64,000 nt of DNA from Thermococcus bergensis (GTDB lineage Archaea; Methanobacteriota_B; Thermococci; Thermococcales; Thermococcaceae). The notes beneath the pieces are model-generated. The model was not told where the DNA came from. It ran no database searches and saw only the letters and a program-made list of their open reading frames with translations. Position 1 is the stretch's first letter. Every line of letters begins with the position of its first letter. Positions 40,478-49,547 of the stretch are shown here, piece by piece. Both the position numbers and the translations under genes were made by a program. The DNA lies in NCBI RefSeq assembly GCF_020386975.1, contig NZ_JABFNK010000003.1, positions 62,001 through 126,000 of the forward strand, given 5' to 3'.

Positions 40478-40679
40478 CGTCGCACGGGTGCTCGATCACT
40501 TCGAGTCCAACTTTTCAACCGAGGAAATCGTCGGAGAGGTTAGCGAGAGGAGTGCAAAGCTGGTCGAAAAGGGTGTGACAGATATAGATGCCTACCCGGA
40601 GGAGGATAAGGAGACGATAGCCAGACTGCTTCCCGAGATAGAAAAGGGTCTCATAGCCGTGAGGAGGGTCTTTAGATGA
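40428..40679 (+). CDS. small soluble protein of unknown function
   Basis: An 83-residue charged protein without membrane segments or metal motifs (MKTYLVRKGEYLEFKNDVAR...). The ATG has GAGGTGGTGAGG upstream, inside the end of the hydrogenase small subunit gene, and the stop overlaps the MrpF start. The tight packing argues it is a real gene and an accessory or assembly factor at the junction of hydrogenase and antiporter modules. I do not recognise its family. Confidence 0.65.
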   Translation: MKTYLVRKGEYLEFKNDVARVLDHFESNFSTEEIVGEVSERSAKLVEKGVTDIDAYPEEDKETIARLLPEIEKGLIAVRRVFR

Positions 40680-40945
40680 TTGAGACGGCAATTTACGTGC
40701 TGTTTGCGGTTTACGGGCTCTCAGGTGTGCTCTATTTCATCAGACTGCTCAGGGGACCAACCGTGGTAGACTCAATCCTCGCCGCGGACTGTGTGTCCCT
40801 CGATGTCGCGCTGATAGCGTTGCTCCTGTCAATCTACTACAAGAACTCGTTCCTGGCAGTCGGGGCACTATTCCTGGTGCTCTGGGCGTTTATCCTAGAC
40901 GTGTTCGCAGCCAAGTACCTCACGAGAGAGGAGGTGGGAACTTGA
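40676..40945 (+). CDS. Mrp antiporter subunit F
   Basis: An 89-residue MrpF/MnhF-type protein with three membrane segments and the conserved LRGPTVVDSILAADCVSLD loop. Overlaps both neighbours by four bases. Part of the cation/proton antiporter module that couples the hydrogenase to a sodium gradient. Confidence 0.9.
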   Translation: MIETAIYVLFAVYGLSGVLYFIRLLRGPTVVDSILAADCVSLDVALIALLLSIYYKNSFLAVGALFLVLWAFILDVFAAKYLTREEVGT

Positions 40946-41274
40946 TACTCACAGTCATCGGGCTTATACTCCTCGCTATAGGAGCAGTCTGTGACCTCCT
41001 CGGTGCGATAGGAATGCACAGGTTTAACACGTTCTACCTTAGACTGCACGCCGCGACCGTGGGCACCGTCGGAGGAAAGTTCTACCCGCTCCTCGGAGTT
41101 GCGTTTATAGCAGCGGAGCAGGGCCTGTGGCCCGTTGTCGGAATCTCGGTACTTGCGGCGCTCCTTGTCCTGGTCACGACCCCCGTGGGAAGCCATGCAC
41201 TTGCATACGCCGCGAGCAAAGCCAAGATAGTGGAGATGGAGCTTGATGAGTTCAGGGGGGAGAAAGATGTTTGA
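40942..41274 (+). CDS. Mrp antiporter subunit G
   Basis: A 110-residue MrpG/MnhG-type protein starting with TTG, three membrane segments, and the family block GAIGMHRFNTFYLRLHAAT. It overlaps the next gene by eight bases. Confidence 0.9.
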   Translation: MILTVIGLILLAIGAVCDLLGAIGMHRFNTFYLRLHAATVGTVGGKFYPLLGVAFIAAEQGLWPVVGISVLAALLVLVTTPVGSHALAYAASKAKIVEMELDEFRGEKDV

Positions 41275-41509
41275 GCTGGCGGCAATTTTCCTCTTGTGCG
41301 CAGTGGCCCTCAGCTACCTCATAGTCACAGAGACAGACCTGCTGAAGGCCATCGCTTATTCTGGCGTCTTCGGGGGACTCATACTGCTGACGCTGTATGT
41401 TCTGATGGCCCCCGACGTAATCCTCGCGTACGTTGCGATAGCTGTGGGACTCTCCACCGGCCTTATGGTGTTCGTGGTAAGCAAAACGACGAGACACGAG
41501 GTGGTCTGA
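41267..41509 (+). CDS. DUF4040 subunit (MbhD/MrpA C-terminal-like)
   Basis: An 80-residue membrane protein of the DUF4040 type, equivalent to the piece following the main domain of bacterial MrpA. Motif LLKAIAYSGVFGGLILLTLY. ATG 41267 is preferred to the frame opening at 41243, which lies in the binding-site region of the overlapping mrpG end. Confidence 0.85.
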   Translation: MFELAAIFLLCAVALSYLIVTETDLLKAIAYSGVFGGLILLTLYVLMAPDVILAYVAIAVGLSTGLMVFVVSKTTRHEVV

Positions 41510-41510
41510 A

Positions 41511-42233
41511 GTGAGGAAGTTCATCACACTCTCCCTCATCATGCTGGCGGTCATAGCGGGGGCATACTACCTCTCCCCACACCTGGTCCCCAAGACGGAG
41601 CTAAACGCACTTGGCGAGTTTTACCTTAGAAACAGCTACTTCGGGGAGTACTCTGCCGGTTCACCTGAAGTTGTGACCGCGATCCTCTGGGATTACAGAG
41701 GGCTTGACACATACTTTGAGACCGCCGTCCTGTTCATGGCAATAATCGGTGCGGTATCAATCTTTAGGAACATGCCCAACGTGAGCTTCCACCCCTATGG
41801 CTTCACTGACATCACAAGAACCGGAGTGAAGATAGTTGGCTTAATCACGTTCGTAGCAGCTGCCACAACCGCATTCCACGGCCACATAACACCCGGAGGT
41901 GGTTTCCAGGGCGGTTCAATGCTCGCTGTGGTGCCCCTGCTGGTAATAGTTGCATTCTCTAAGAAGGCGCTTGAGAAAGCAGGGCTTACCAAGGAGAGGG
42001 CCCTCGTCATAAGAACGATAGGCCTCCTCACAATAGCCATCGTTGCGTTCTACCCCCTCCTTGTGGGGGGATACTTCATGCAAAACCTGCCGGTGTACCC
42101 GAAGGAGCTCTACGGAATGCTTGTCAGCGGAAGCCTGTCCCTCTTCAACATGGCGGAGTTCTTAGCAGTCGGAGCAGGGTTCACGATAATATTCTTACTT
42201 CTTTCAAACCCAGAAGGAGGGAGCGAAGCATGA
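41511..42233 (+). CDS. Mrp antiporter subunit B
   Basis: A 240-residue MrpB/MnhB protein starting with GTG. An N-terminal extension of about 95 residues with one membrane segment (like MbhE) is fused to the MrpB core, recognisable by FHGHITPGGGFQGGSMLA. The fusion explains why no separate MbhE-like gene is present. Confidence 0.88.
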   Translation: MRKFITLSLIMLAVIAGAYYLSPHLVPKTELNALGEFYLRNSYFGEYSAGSPEVVTAILWDYRGLDTYFETAVLFMAIIGAVSIFRNMPNVSFHPYGFTDITRTGVKIVGLITFVAAATTAFHGHITPGGGFQGGSMLAVVPLLVIVAFSKKALEKAGLTKERALVIRTIGLLTIAIVAFYPLLVGGYFMQNLPVYPKELYGMLVSGSLSLFNMAEFLAVGAGFTIIFLLLSNPEGGSEA

Positions 42234-42607
42234 CGTTTGCCCTTGCGTTGATAGTGAGCAGCATAGTCGCGATCATCATAATCTCGCTGTACGGCATAGC
42301 GGTGAGACCAAACCTAGTGAAGAAGATAATCTGCCTGGGCATATTCTCCGACATCATCAACGTGGCGGTCATACTGCTTGGCTACCGCGCCGTCGAGAGA
42401 CCCCTCCCACCAGTGCTTACTGACTACTCACAGAAGGGCGTTGAGGAGCTCGTCAAGGGGGCAGTGGATCCACTTCCGCAGGCCCTCACCATTACCGCAA
42501 TAGTCATCGGGCTTGCAATAACCGTGCTCATGGCCTATGGCGCAATCCACATCCAGAGGAAGTACGGCACTGTGGACGTTAGAAAGCTCGCGAGGTGGGA
42601 GGAATGA
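42230..42607 (+). CDS. Mrp antiporter subunit C
   Basis: A 125-residue MrpC/NuoK-like protein with three membrane segments; typical end is DPLPQALTITAIVIGLAITV. Overlaps both neighbours by four bases. Confidence 0.9.
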   Translation: MTFALALIVSSIVAIIIISLYGIAVRPNLVKKIICLGIFSDIINVAVILLGYRAVERPLPPVLTDYSQKGVEELVKGAVDPLPQALTITAIVIGLAITVLMAYGAIHIQRKYGTVDVRKLARWEE

Positions 42608-43089
42608 GGTTCCTGCCGGTGATGTTGCTCGCGTTCATACTGTACATCATAATAACGGGCTCGGCCACTCCATACGACATTGTAACGGGGGTAATAACAG
42701 CTCTCGTCGCAGGCCTGCTCTTCGGCAGATACCTAGTGAAAAACCCCAAGAAAGCCCTCAACCCGGCAAGATGGGTCGCCATGGTGGTCTACTTCATCAA
42801 GTACATTACGGTAATCGAGCTCAGGGCCCACTTGGATGTCATAAAGCGCATAATCTTCGGCGATACGAACCCGGGCATCATTAAGGTTCCCATTACCGTG
42901 AAGGACGAGTACGCTAGGTTTCTGGTCGCCAACTCAATAACGAACACCCCAGGCACCGTAACGGTGTACATGGACGAGAAATACGCTTACGTCAACTGGA
43001 TAGACGTGAAGACGAGAGACCCGGACGAGGCCAGGAAGGAAATCCTTGAGGAGTTCGAAAAACATGCAAAGAGGATTTTTGAGGGGTGA
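42604..43089 (+). CDS. Mrp antiporter subunit E
   Basis: A 161-residue MrpE protein: two or three N-terminal membrane segments, then a soluble domain with LVANSITNTPGTVTVYMDEK, the family signature. ATG 42604 has GGTGGGAGG upstream. Confidence 0.9.
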   Translation: MRFLPVMLLAFILYIIITGSATPYDIVTGVITALVAGLLFGRYLVKNPKKALNPARWVAMVVYFIKYITVIELRAHLDVIKRIIFGDTNPGIIKVPITVKDEYARFLVANSITNTPGTVTVYMDEKYAYVNWIDVKTRDPDEARKEILEEFEKHAKRIFEG

Positions 43090-44636
43090 TCCAGATGGAC
43101 GCACTGATACTCCCCACGATTCCAATGGCGTTTGCATTCGCGCTCCCCGTATTATCCCAGCTACTTAAGGGCAACAAGAAGTTCGTCAACGCCTACGCCA
43201 TGATAGTCACGGGGCTAACGTTCGTGCTGAGCCTTGACGTCTTCAGGGCAGCGTACTCCTCAGAAAAGCCGCTGATCTACACCTTCGGTGGGTGGAAGAC
43301 CCCGATAGGCATAATATATGAGGTAGACAAGTTCGGGGCACTGCTCGCCCTCACGACGTCGTTCCTCATGTTCATAATAACGTTCTACTCGATCAGGTAC
43401 CTTGAGCACGAGACCGGCGTCGAGTGGTACTACACACTCTACCTCGGGCTTGAGGCGGGACTCCTAGGAATATTCCTCACTGGGGACGCGTTCAACCTCT
43501 TCGTAATGCTCGAGGTCACCGCAGTCGCTGCCTATGGGCTTGTGATGTTCTACACGGAGGAAGGCTACCCAGCATACTCCGGTGTTAGGTACGCCATCAT
43601 AAGCTCCATCGGAACGACCTTCTATTTCCTAGCGCTTGGCGTGCTCTACTACGGCTTCGGCACGGTGAATTTTGCAGATCTTGCAGCGAAGGCAAGGGGC
43701 TACCCGTTCCCGGTGTCAGAGGCCGCTGGCAACCTCCTGACGGTGTTCGCCCTCGCAATGGCACTCATAACGTGGGCATTCACCATAAAGTCGGCAATCA
43801 TGCCCAATCACTTCTGGCTTCCGGGGGCACACTCCTCAGCACCGTCCCCGATATCGGCAGTCTTGAGTGGCCTTGTAGTTAATGCAGGAATTTACGGTTT
43901 GGCAAGGTTCATATGGCTGTTCACGGGAATTTCAGAATTCGAAAACGCTGTGAGAGTTGTTTCGACGGTGCTGATAGGACTTGGTGCGGTATCGGCACTG
44001 CTGGCTTCCTTAGCAATGACCGCACACGACGACGTCAAGAGGATCGTCGCCTACTCAACAATCCTCCACATGGGATACCTCGCAATGGCGGTCGGCCTGA
44101 GGACTGAACTCGGAACCAAGGCGATGGTCTTCCACATGCTCAACCACTCACTGGGTAAGGCGCTCCTCTTCCTTGCCGTTGGCGTCTTCATCCACGAAGC
44201 TGGAAGCAGAAAACTCCAAGATCTCGCTGGACTCGGCAAGAAGATGCCCCTCACCACGGTAAGCCTCGCCATAGCGACGATATCCCTCGTCGGCCTTCCA
44301 CCGACCAACGTGTTCTTCAGCAAGCTCGTGCTCTACTATGCCTACCTGGAGAAGAGCGTGGCCCTGGTAGTTGTCCTTGTGCTCTCAAGCGTCTTTGCCC
44401 TCGTGAGCTACATGAAGATGCTCTACTGGCTCTGGATCAAGAAGACAGAGAACAACACCGAGGTGAAAGAACCCAAGAGCATGGTGGCAGTGCTACTGTT
44501 GCTCGCCGTGCTGTGCCTTGCGATTGGAATCCTCTCGCCGCTGATAATCGAAAAAGTAATTGACCCTGCTACAGTGCAAGCCCTCGACGTTGAGGGATAC
44601 ATACAGGCAGCCATAAATGTCCTAGGAGGGAAGTGA
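43086..44636 (+). CDS. Mrp antiporter subunit D
   Basis: A 516-residue NuoN/MrpD-type antiporter subunit with 14 membrane segments. Channel glutamate in LFVMLEVTAVAAYG, lysine in FTIKSAIMPNHFWLPGAHSS. GTG 43086 overlaps the mrpE stop; ATG 43095 (MDALILPTIPM) is an equally possible start. Confidence 0.92.
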   Translation: MIQMDALILPTIPMAFAFALPVLSQLLKGNKKFVNAYAMIVTGLTFVLSLDVFRAAYSSEKPLIYTFGGWKTPIGIIYEVDKFGALLALTTSFLMFIITFYSIRYLEHETGVEWYYTLYLGLEAGLLGIFLTGDAFNLFVMLEVTAVAAYGLVMFYTEEGYPAYSGVRYAIISSIGTTFYFLALGVLYYGFGTVNFADLAAKARGYPFPVSEAAGNLLTVFALAMALITWAFTIKSAIMPNHFWLPGAHSSAPSPISAVLSGLVVNAGIYGLARFIWLFTGISEFENAVRVVSTVLIGLGAVSALLASLAMTAHDDVKRIVAYSTILHMGYLAMAVGLRTELGTKAMVFHMLNHSLGKALLFLAVGVFIHEAGSRKLQDLAGLGKKMPLTTVSLAIATISLVGLPPTNVFFSKLVLYYAYLEKSVALVVVLVLSSVFALVSYMKMLYWLWIKKTENNTEVKEPKSMVAVLLLLAVLCLAIGILSPLIIEKVIDPATVQALDVEGYIQAAINVLGGK

Positions 44637-44637
44637 A

Positions 44638-44991
44638 ATGCCCCTTGAACTCCTGAAAAGGCACTACGGAGACAATCTACTTGCGGTTGCCCAAGTAAGG
44701 GATACCCTGCTGGTAATACTCAAGGAGGGAGACAAGGTCGAACTGCTGGCCGATGCAGCTGAAAGCATTTTCGAACCCCTTGCTGAGAAGGGTTACGATG
44801 TAATGCTGTGGCTTTCGGACTCAATCGACACCCTCCATCCTGAAGTGTTTGGGGATATGGACGACTTTCGTGTTTTGTATGACCCCGAGGACTTCCTCTC
44901 ACCCCATCTTTCGAAGTTATTGGAGATGAAAGGAGCCCTTCCAACGCTCAAAAACCTTGACAAGATGCTGATTAAGGAGGTGGTAGAATGA
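44638..44991 (+). CDS. hypothetical protein linked to the formate operon
   Basis: A 117-residue soluble, acidic protein (MPLELLKRHYGDNLLAVAQV...) ending HLSKLLEMKGALPTLKNLDK. It starts one base after mrpD and overlaps the oxidoreductase by ATGA, so it is cotranscribed. The alternation of strands and helices resembles a small sensor or nucleotidyltransferase-like fold, but I see no active-site motif and assign no function. Confidence 0.6.
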   Translation: MPLELLKRHYGDNLLAVAQVRDTLLVILKEGDKVELLADAAESIFEPLAEKGYDVMLWLSDSIDTLHPEVFGDMDDFRVLYDPEDFLSPHLSKLLEMKGALPTLKNLDKMLIKEVVE

Positions 44992-46043
44992 ACGGAATGA
45001 GATTTGCATTCTTGTGTAGAGAAAAACCAAACCCCACTGGCAAAAAAGTAGCAATAATCGGCGCAGGGCCGGCAGGCCTCAGTGCCGCGGGCTACTTGGT
45101 CTGCCACGGCCACGAAGTTCATGTTTACGATAAACTTCCAGAACCTGGAGGATTAATGCTCTTTGGAATCCCCGAGTTTAGAATTCCAATCTACCGCGTC
45201 AGGGAAGGATATAAAGAGCTCGAAAACGTGTTCGAAGTCAAATTTTACCCGAACACCAAGGTAAGCTTTGAGGAAGGGGAAGAAGAGGGAGACGATTTCG
45301 TCAAGAACGTCGTGAACTTTGACGAGCTCGTCCAGAACTATGATGCAGTTTTAATCGCAACAGGAACATGGAAATCCTCAATTCCAAACATAGAAGGAGT
45401 TGAGCTAGAAGGAGTTTACCCAGCACTTGGATATCTGTTCAGGATAAAAAGCGCCAAGCTCGGCCACCTGAGCTGGGATGAAGTCGTTCCAGTAGAAGGG
45501 AAGAGAGTGATGGTTATTGGAGCAGGTCACACGGCCGTTGATGCGGCAATGGAAAGCCTGCTCCTTGGTGCAGAAAAGGTCTACATGAGCTACAGGAGGA
45601 CAATAAAAGAAGCCCCTGCCGGAGCATACGAGATTAACCTCCTCCAGAAGAGGGGTGTTAAGTGGCTTGAGCTGACCGTTCCGGTCCGCATAATAGGAGA
45701 GAACGGCAAAGTCAGGGCCATTGAACTCCAAAAGTGCAAACTGAGCGAGCCTGACGAGACTGGAAGGAGGAGGCCCATACCAATTGAGGGCTCGAACTTC
45801 CAGATAGACGTTGACTACGTAATCTTTGCCGTTGGTCAGAGCCCAACCCCACCCAAGGGAGCAGAGATTGCCATTGACAATAAGGGCAGGATACTAGTGG
45901 ACTCACGGCACATGACAAGCATAGAGGGAGTTTTCGCCGCCGGTGATGTTGTTACTGGCCCCTCAAAGGTAGGAAGAGCCGTTTTGGACGGTCTTTTGGC
46001 GGCTGAAAGCATGCACCACTGGCTTATGGAGGTGAGAAAATGA
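44988..46043 (+). CDS. NAD(P)H-dependent oxidoreductase, GltD-like
   Basis: A 351-residue flavoprotein of the glutamate synthase small-subunit type. FAD site VAIIGAGPAGLSAAGYL near the start, NAD(P)H site VMVIGAGHTAVDAAMESLLL in the middle, and the final FAD-contact ATAGDV-like block GVFAAGDVVTGPSKVGRAVL. It lacks the N-terminal Fe-S domain of full GltD; the next gene supplies a multi-cluster ferredoxin. Together they can link formate or ferredoxin oxidation to NAD(P). Confidence 0.88.
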   Translation: MNGMRFAFLCREKPNPTGKKVAIIGAGPAGLSAAGYLVCHGHEVHVYDKLPEPGGLMLFGIPEFRIPIYRVREGYKELENVFEVKFYPNTKVSFEEGEEEGDDFVKNVVNFDELVQNYDAVLIATGTWKSSIPNIEGVELEGVYPALGYLFRIKSAKLGHLSWDEVVPVEGKRVMVIGAGHTAVDAAMESLLLGAEKVYMSYRRTIKEAPAGAYEINLLQKRGVKWLELTVPVRIIGENGKVRAIELQKCKLSEPDETGRRRPIPIEGSNFQIDVDYVIFAVGQSPTPPKGAEIAIDNKGRILVDSRHMTSIEGVFAAGDVVTGPSKVGRAVLDGLLAAESMHHWLMEVRK

Positions 46044-46543
46044 GGAGGATACTCCACGTTGACTACAGCCTCTGTATCGGGTGTGAGACGTGCCAAGGAG
46101 TCTGTGAGTTCCTTCACCATGGGAAACCAAACATAAAAATCTATTACACCATGAGCGGCCTTCCAATCCCAATAAACTGCCGCCACTGTGAAAAGGCTCC
46201 GTGTATGGAGATATGTCCCGTTGGTGCAATCTCAAGGGACCACGATGGCGCTGTAATAGTGGATCCCCAGAGGTGCATTGGATGTTTCATGTGCCTTGCT
46301 GTGTGTCCGTTTGGTGTCCCAAGCTTCAACGTGGAAGTGAGAGCCATTACAAAGTGCGACATGTGTGCAGACAGGCGTGAGCTTGGCATGGAGCCGGCCT
46401 GTAAGGAGATGTGCCCGGCGGAGGCGATATTCTTCGGAAAGCCAGAGGAAGTCGAGGATAGGGTCAGAAGGAGGACTGCGGAGAAGATAGCGAGGGAGAG
46501 GATTTCGTCAGAGTCTTTCGAGAGCTTTGGACAGATGCTTTAA
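46040..46543 (+). CDS. four-cluster ferredoxin-like protein (HycB-like)
   Basis: A 167-residue electron carrier with 4Fe-4S motifs CIGCETCQGVC, CRHCEKAPCMEIC, CIGCFMCLAVC and CDMCA...CKEMC. It overlaps the oxidoreductase by four bases and is the last gene of the plus-strand run. Its TAA stop overlaps the stop of the convergent MFS gene. Confidence 0.9.
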   Translation: MRRILHVDYSLCIGCETCQGVCEFLHHGKPNIKIYYTMSGLPIPINCRHCEKAPCMEICPVGAISRDHDGAVIVDPQRCIGCFMCLAVCPFGVPSFNVEVRAITKCDMCADRRELGMEPACKEMCPAEAIFFGKPEEVEDRVRRRTAEKIARERISSESFESFGQML

Positions 46544-47658
46544 TTTCTCTTTTTATTTTCTGATCTTTTCTCTTGCACCAGTATCAATAAGCTCAAAAGG
46601 TACATCCCAGAAATTGAATAAAACGCCACTTCATAACCCATCCTATCTATTAAAATTCCAATGAAATATGGGCCAGCGGTTGCTCCAAAAAACCCCATCA
46701 TGTTCACAAACCCCATTACTGTGCCAAGATTTCCCTCACTTGCATGTTCACTTGTATAAGCGGTAACTATCGGACCAACGGAGTAGAAAAATAACCCCAA
46801 TAACAAAACCAATACGGGATAAGCGGTTTTTACCAACAGAAAAGACAAGAAAGCATTTAGAGCGAGAACAGAGAAAAGACTAGTTTCTCTAATCCTATCA
46901 TACACACCTCCTCCAGCAATAGAGCCAAACACCCCCACTATTGAAAGAAGCGAAAAGTAAAGAGAAGCTTCTTCTACACTTCTACCTTTGTTTACAAAGA
47001 AGTCTGGAAGGAAGGTTAGTATCCCAAAAAAGGCAGCCAAGACTATGAAGTTCATAATGCTGAGCCCAAACACGTTCTTGGGTATAGCGAACTTCGGTTT
47101 TTCAACCCGTCTTACTTCTCCCTTGATTATCAGCATAAGCGCTAGTCCAACTGTTAAACTCATAAGCGAGAGAACTAAAAATGAATACCTCCACTCTAAG
47201 GCCAAGGCTATTGGAACAACAATTGCTGGAGCAATGGCACTTCCTATTGGAGGCCCAACCATAAAAACGCCCAATGCAGAACCCTTTTTCTCCTTGTAAA
47301 TCCCACTTATAAGAGCCGTCGCCGGAGCATAATATAAGCCCGCAAAAATCCCGTAAAGGGCCCTAATCCCAATAAGATGCCAGTATTGGCGGGCAAAGAT
47401 AATCAAGGAACTTGCTAATGAATACCCAACGATGCTGATAACTACGAGCTTTTTTCTTCCGAGCCTGTCTCCAAAATAACCGGCCGGGACTTGGATTAAA
47501 GCGTATGGAAGGAGAAGGGATGTCATTAGAAGCCCAGCCTGAGCGTTTGTTATGGCTAACTCTTCTTTGATTAGTGGAATAAGGGGAGGAATAGCCATTC
47601 TGTGAGCATAATTAAATATCCATCCAAGAGAGAGCAGGAGGAGAAGTTTTTTCTGCAT
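46540..47658 (-). CDS. MFS transporter
   Basis: A 372-residue major facilitator with 12 predicted membrane segments and the family loop GYFGDRLGRKKLVVIS between segments 2 and 3. Substrate not predictable from sequence. Its stop and that of the facing ferredoxin gene share bases 46540-46543. A TATA-like TTTTTTAAATAC lies upstream near 47680-47690, on the near side of the IS. Confidence 0.85.
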   Translation of the reverse strand: MQKKLLLLLSLGWIFNYAHRMAIPPLIPLIKEELAITNAQAGLLMTSLLLPYALIQVPAGYFGDRLGRKKLVVISIVGYSLASSLIIFARQYWHLIGIRALYGIFAGLYYAPATALISGIYKEKKGSALGVFMVGPPIGSAIAPAIVVPIALALEWRYSFLVLSLMSLTVGLALMLIIKGEVRRVEKPKFAIPKNVFGLSIMNFIVLAAFFGILTFLPDFFVNKGRSVEEASLYFSLLSIVGVFGSIAGGGVYDRIRETSLFSVLALNAFLSFLLVKTAYPVLVLLLGLFFYSVGPIVTAYTSEHASEGNLGTVMGFVNMMGFFGATAGPYFIGILIDRMGYEVAFYSISGMYLLSLLILVQEKRSENKKRN

Positions 47659-47703
47659 ATGATCGAGGAAGAAGCAAGTATTTAAAAAACTTATTCAAAA
47701 CAG

Positions 47704-48572
47704 GGGCGTGTTTATAGTAACCTTTATTAGGGTTTTTGCCGAATTCTTTCAGGTGGTTGCCGTGATCCCCAGATGGGATCACAGACTCAAAGACCCTGAA
47801 AGCGTGGCATTCACAATTCTTGACGTTTTAGCAGACTTCGAATCAGAAGGAAAGCTGAAGAACCTGCCAAAATCCAAAAAATTTCCAGTAAAAACAATAC
47901 TGGCAATACTCCTCTTTAAACAATACTACAACCTACCCCTCAGAGACGCCCAGCACTACGGCAGAAAATTCTTCGGAGCAAACATTCACTACTCAACCCT
48001 CCACAACTGGGAGAAAAAGCTGAACCTCGAAGAACTGACAAACCACCTCCTGAAAAAACTCCAGAAATTACCCTACGCCAGCACTCAAGCAGACTCAACC
48101 ATTATCATAAATAAAAAAAGGGCAGGATAGAAGTTCAGGCAATAACGAGAATCCTGCCGGGTTTACTGTATCCGGTTGCTGTGAGGATCACAACTTCTGA
48201 GAACGAGCTGATTGAACTCCTGCCGGAGGGTTCTGGGAATTTTTATGCTGATGGGGCTTATGATTCAAAGAAAGTTCTGAACACTGTGGTGGAAAAGGGT
48301 TATCGGCCGATTGTTAAGAAAACTAAGAACCCTCCAGGTGGTTTTGGTAGTAAGAGGAGAGATAGAGTGTTTTCTGAAGAAGAGTACAGGCATAGGAATC
48401 CTCATGAGGGGTTCTGGGGTGCGTTTACAACGTGGTTTGGCAGTAGGATCCCCTGTTTTCTGAAAAAGACTACTGTAACCCGAATCCTGCTTGGGGTAAT
48501 GTGTTATGGTCTGAAAATCCTCCTCAGAGTCAAATACTGTTTAAATAACAGGGGGTGAAACTAAACACGCCC
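47704..48572 (+). mobile_element. 869-bp insertion sequence, copy 2
   Basis: Second copy of the element at 10302-11170, same ends GGGCGTGTTTA / TAAACACGCCC and length, with the 10-bp target duplication TTCAAAACAG (47694-47703 and 48573-48582). It lies between the divergent promoters of the MFS gene and the RIO2 gene. Confidence 0.94.
47762..48558 (+). CDS. DDE transposase in two frames (869-bp IS, copy 2)
   Basis: Same product as copy 1, differing by one residue before the shift site (I for T in TIIINKKRAG). The seven-A run is at 48113-48119 and the first frame stops at 48130. The -1 frame continues to 48558. Confidence 0.8.
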
Positions 48573-48585
48573 TTCAAAACAGTTA

Positions 48586-48596
48586 GATATAAAAAG
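48586..48596 (+). promoter_or_regulatory. TATA element of the RIO2 gene
   Basis: GATATAAAAAG lies about 33 bases before the RIO2 ATG, giving a very short leader. The IS and its target repeat end three bases upstream, so sequences farther upstream were displaced. Confidence 0.5.
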
Positions 48597-48623
48597 AGTG
48601 AGGTATAGGGCTGATTGAGAGCC

Positions 48624-49547
48624 ATGGTGAGCAAACTTCTTGCACTTGAAATCTATCCAAAGCTGAAGGATTTGGATTTCAGGGTACTCAGAGGGGTAGA
48701 GCTTAATATGCGCCATTACGAGTGGGTACCCCTTGAGGTAGTGGCAAAATTTTCCAGAGTGGACATTGAGACGGCTTCTTATCGTCTGGGGAAGCTCGAT
48801 AACTGGGGACTCGTGAGAAGGAGAAGCGATATGGGGTATATAGGTTATCAGCTCACTATACATGGATACGATGCTCTGGCAATAAGAACATTCGCCCAAA
48901 AGGGGATAATCAAGGCAATAAGCCAGACACAGATCGGGGTAGGGAAAGAAGCGGACGTTTATGTTGGAATAACCCCCAATGAAGAAAAAGTGGCCGTTAA
49001 ATTTAATCGGATAGGAAGAACGAGCTTCACAAGGATAAAGCTCTACCGGCCAGATTTTGTTAACAAAAGGCACATCTCGTGGCTCTACGTTTCAAGACTC
49101 GTTGCCCAAAGGGAGTACGAAGCCCTTCAGCTCTTGAGCCCAATAGCCAAAGTTCCCAAACCTATTGCCTGGAACAGACATGCGATTGTTATGGAGTTTA
49201 TAGAAGGGGTCGAACTTGTAGAGCTTGCAGACACGGATTTGACAAAAGAAGAAGCATCGGAGATACTGGATAAAGTTCTGGAGGAGTATAAGAAGATAGT
49301 CGAATTTGGGATAATTCACTCCGACATGAGTCTTTACAACATAGTCCTTAGGAATGACGGAGACATACTAATAATAGACTGGCCTCAATACGTAACAACG
49401 GCTTTTCCAGATGCCAAGTACTACCTGGAGAGAGACCTTAGAGTCCTCTTGAACTCATTTAAACGAAAATGGCAGGTAGAAAAAGACTGGGATGAAATTT
49501 GGAGAGAATTTGAAGAAGCATTTAAAAAGAGTCTAAGAGAGGCATGA
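48624..49547 (+). CDS. rio2: RIO2 atypical protein kinase
   Basis: A 307-residue RIO2 kinase/ATPase, which acts in late small ribosomal subunit maturation. An N-terminal winged helix (LRGVELNMRHYEWVPLEVVA) precedes the kinase core. The P-loop equivalent is GVGKEADVYVG, catalytic loop IIHSDMSLYNIV and metal-binding ILIIDWPQYV. ATG 48624 preferred; a TTG nine bases earlier is possible. Confidence 0.93.
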   Translation: MVSKLLALEIYPKLKDLDFRVLRGVELNMRHYEWVPLEVVAKFSRVDIETASYRLGKLDNWGLVRRRSDMGYIGYQLTIHGYDALAIRTFAQKGIIKAISQTQIGVGKEADVYVGITPNEEKVAVKFNRIGRTSFTRIKLYRPDFVNKRHISWLYVSRLVAQREYEALQLLSPIAKVPKPIAWNRHAIVMEFIEGVELVELADTDLTKEEASEILDKVLEEYKKIVEFGIIHSDMSLYNIVLRNDGDILIIDWPQYVTTAFPDAKYYLERDLRVLLNSFKRKWQVEKDWDEIWREFEEAFKKSLREA

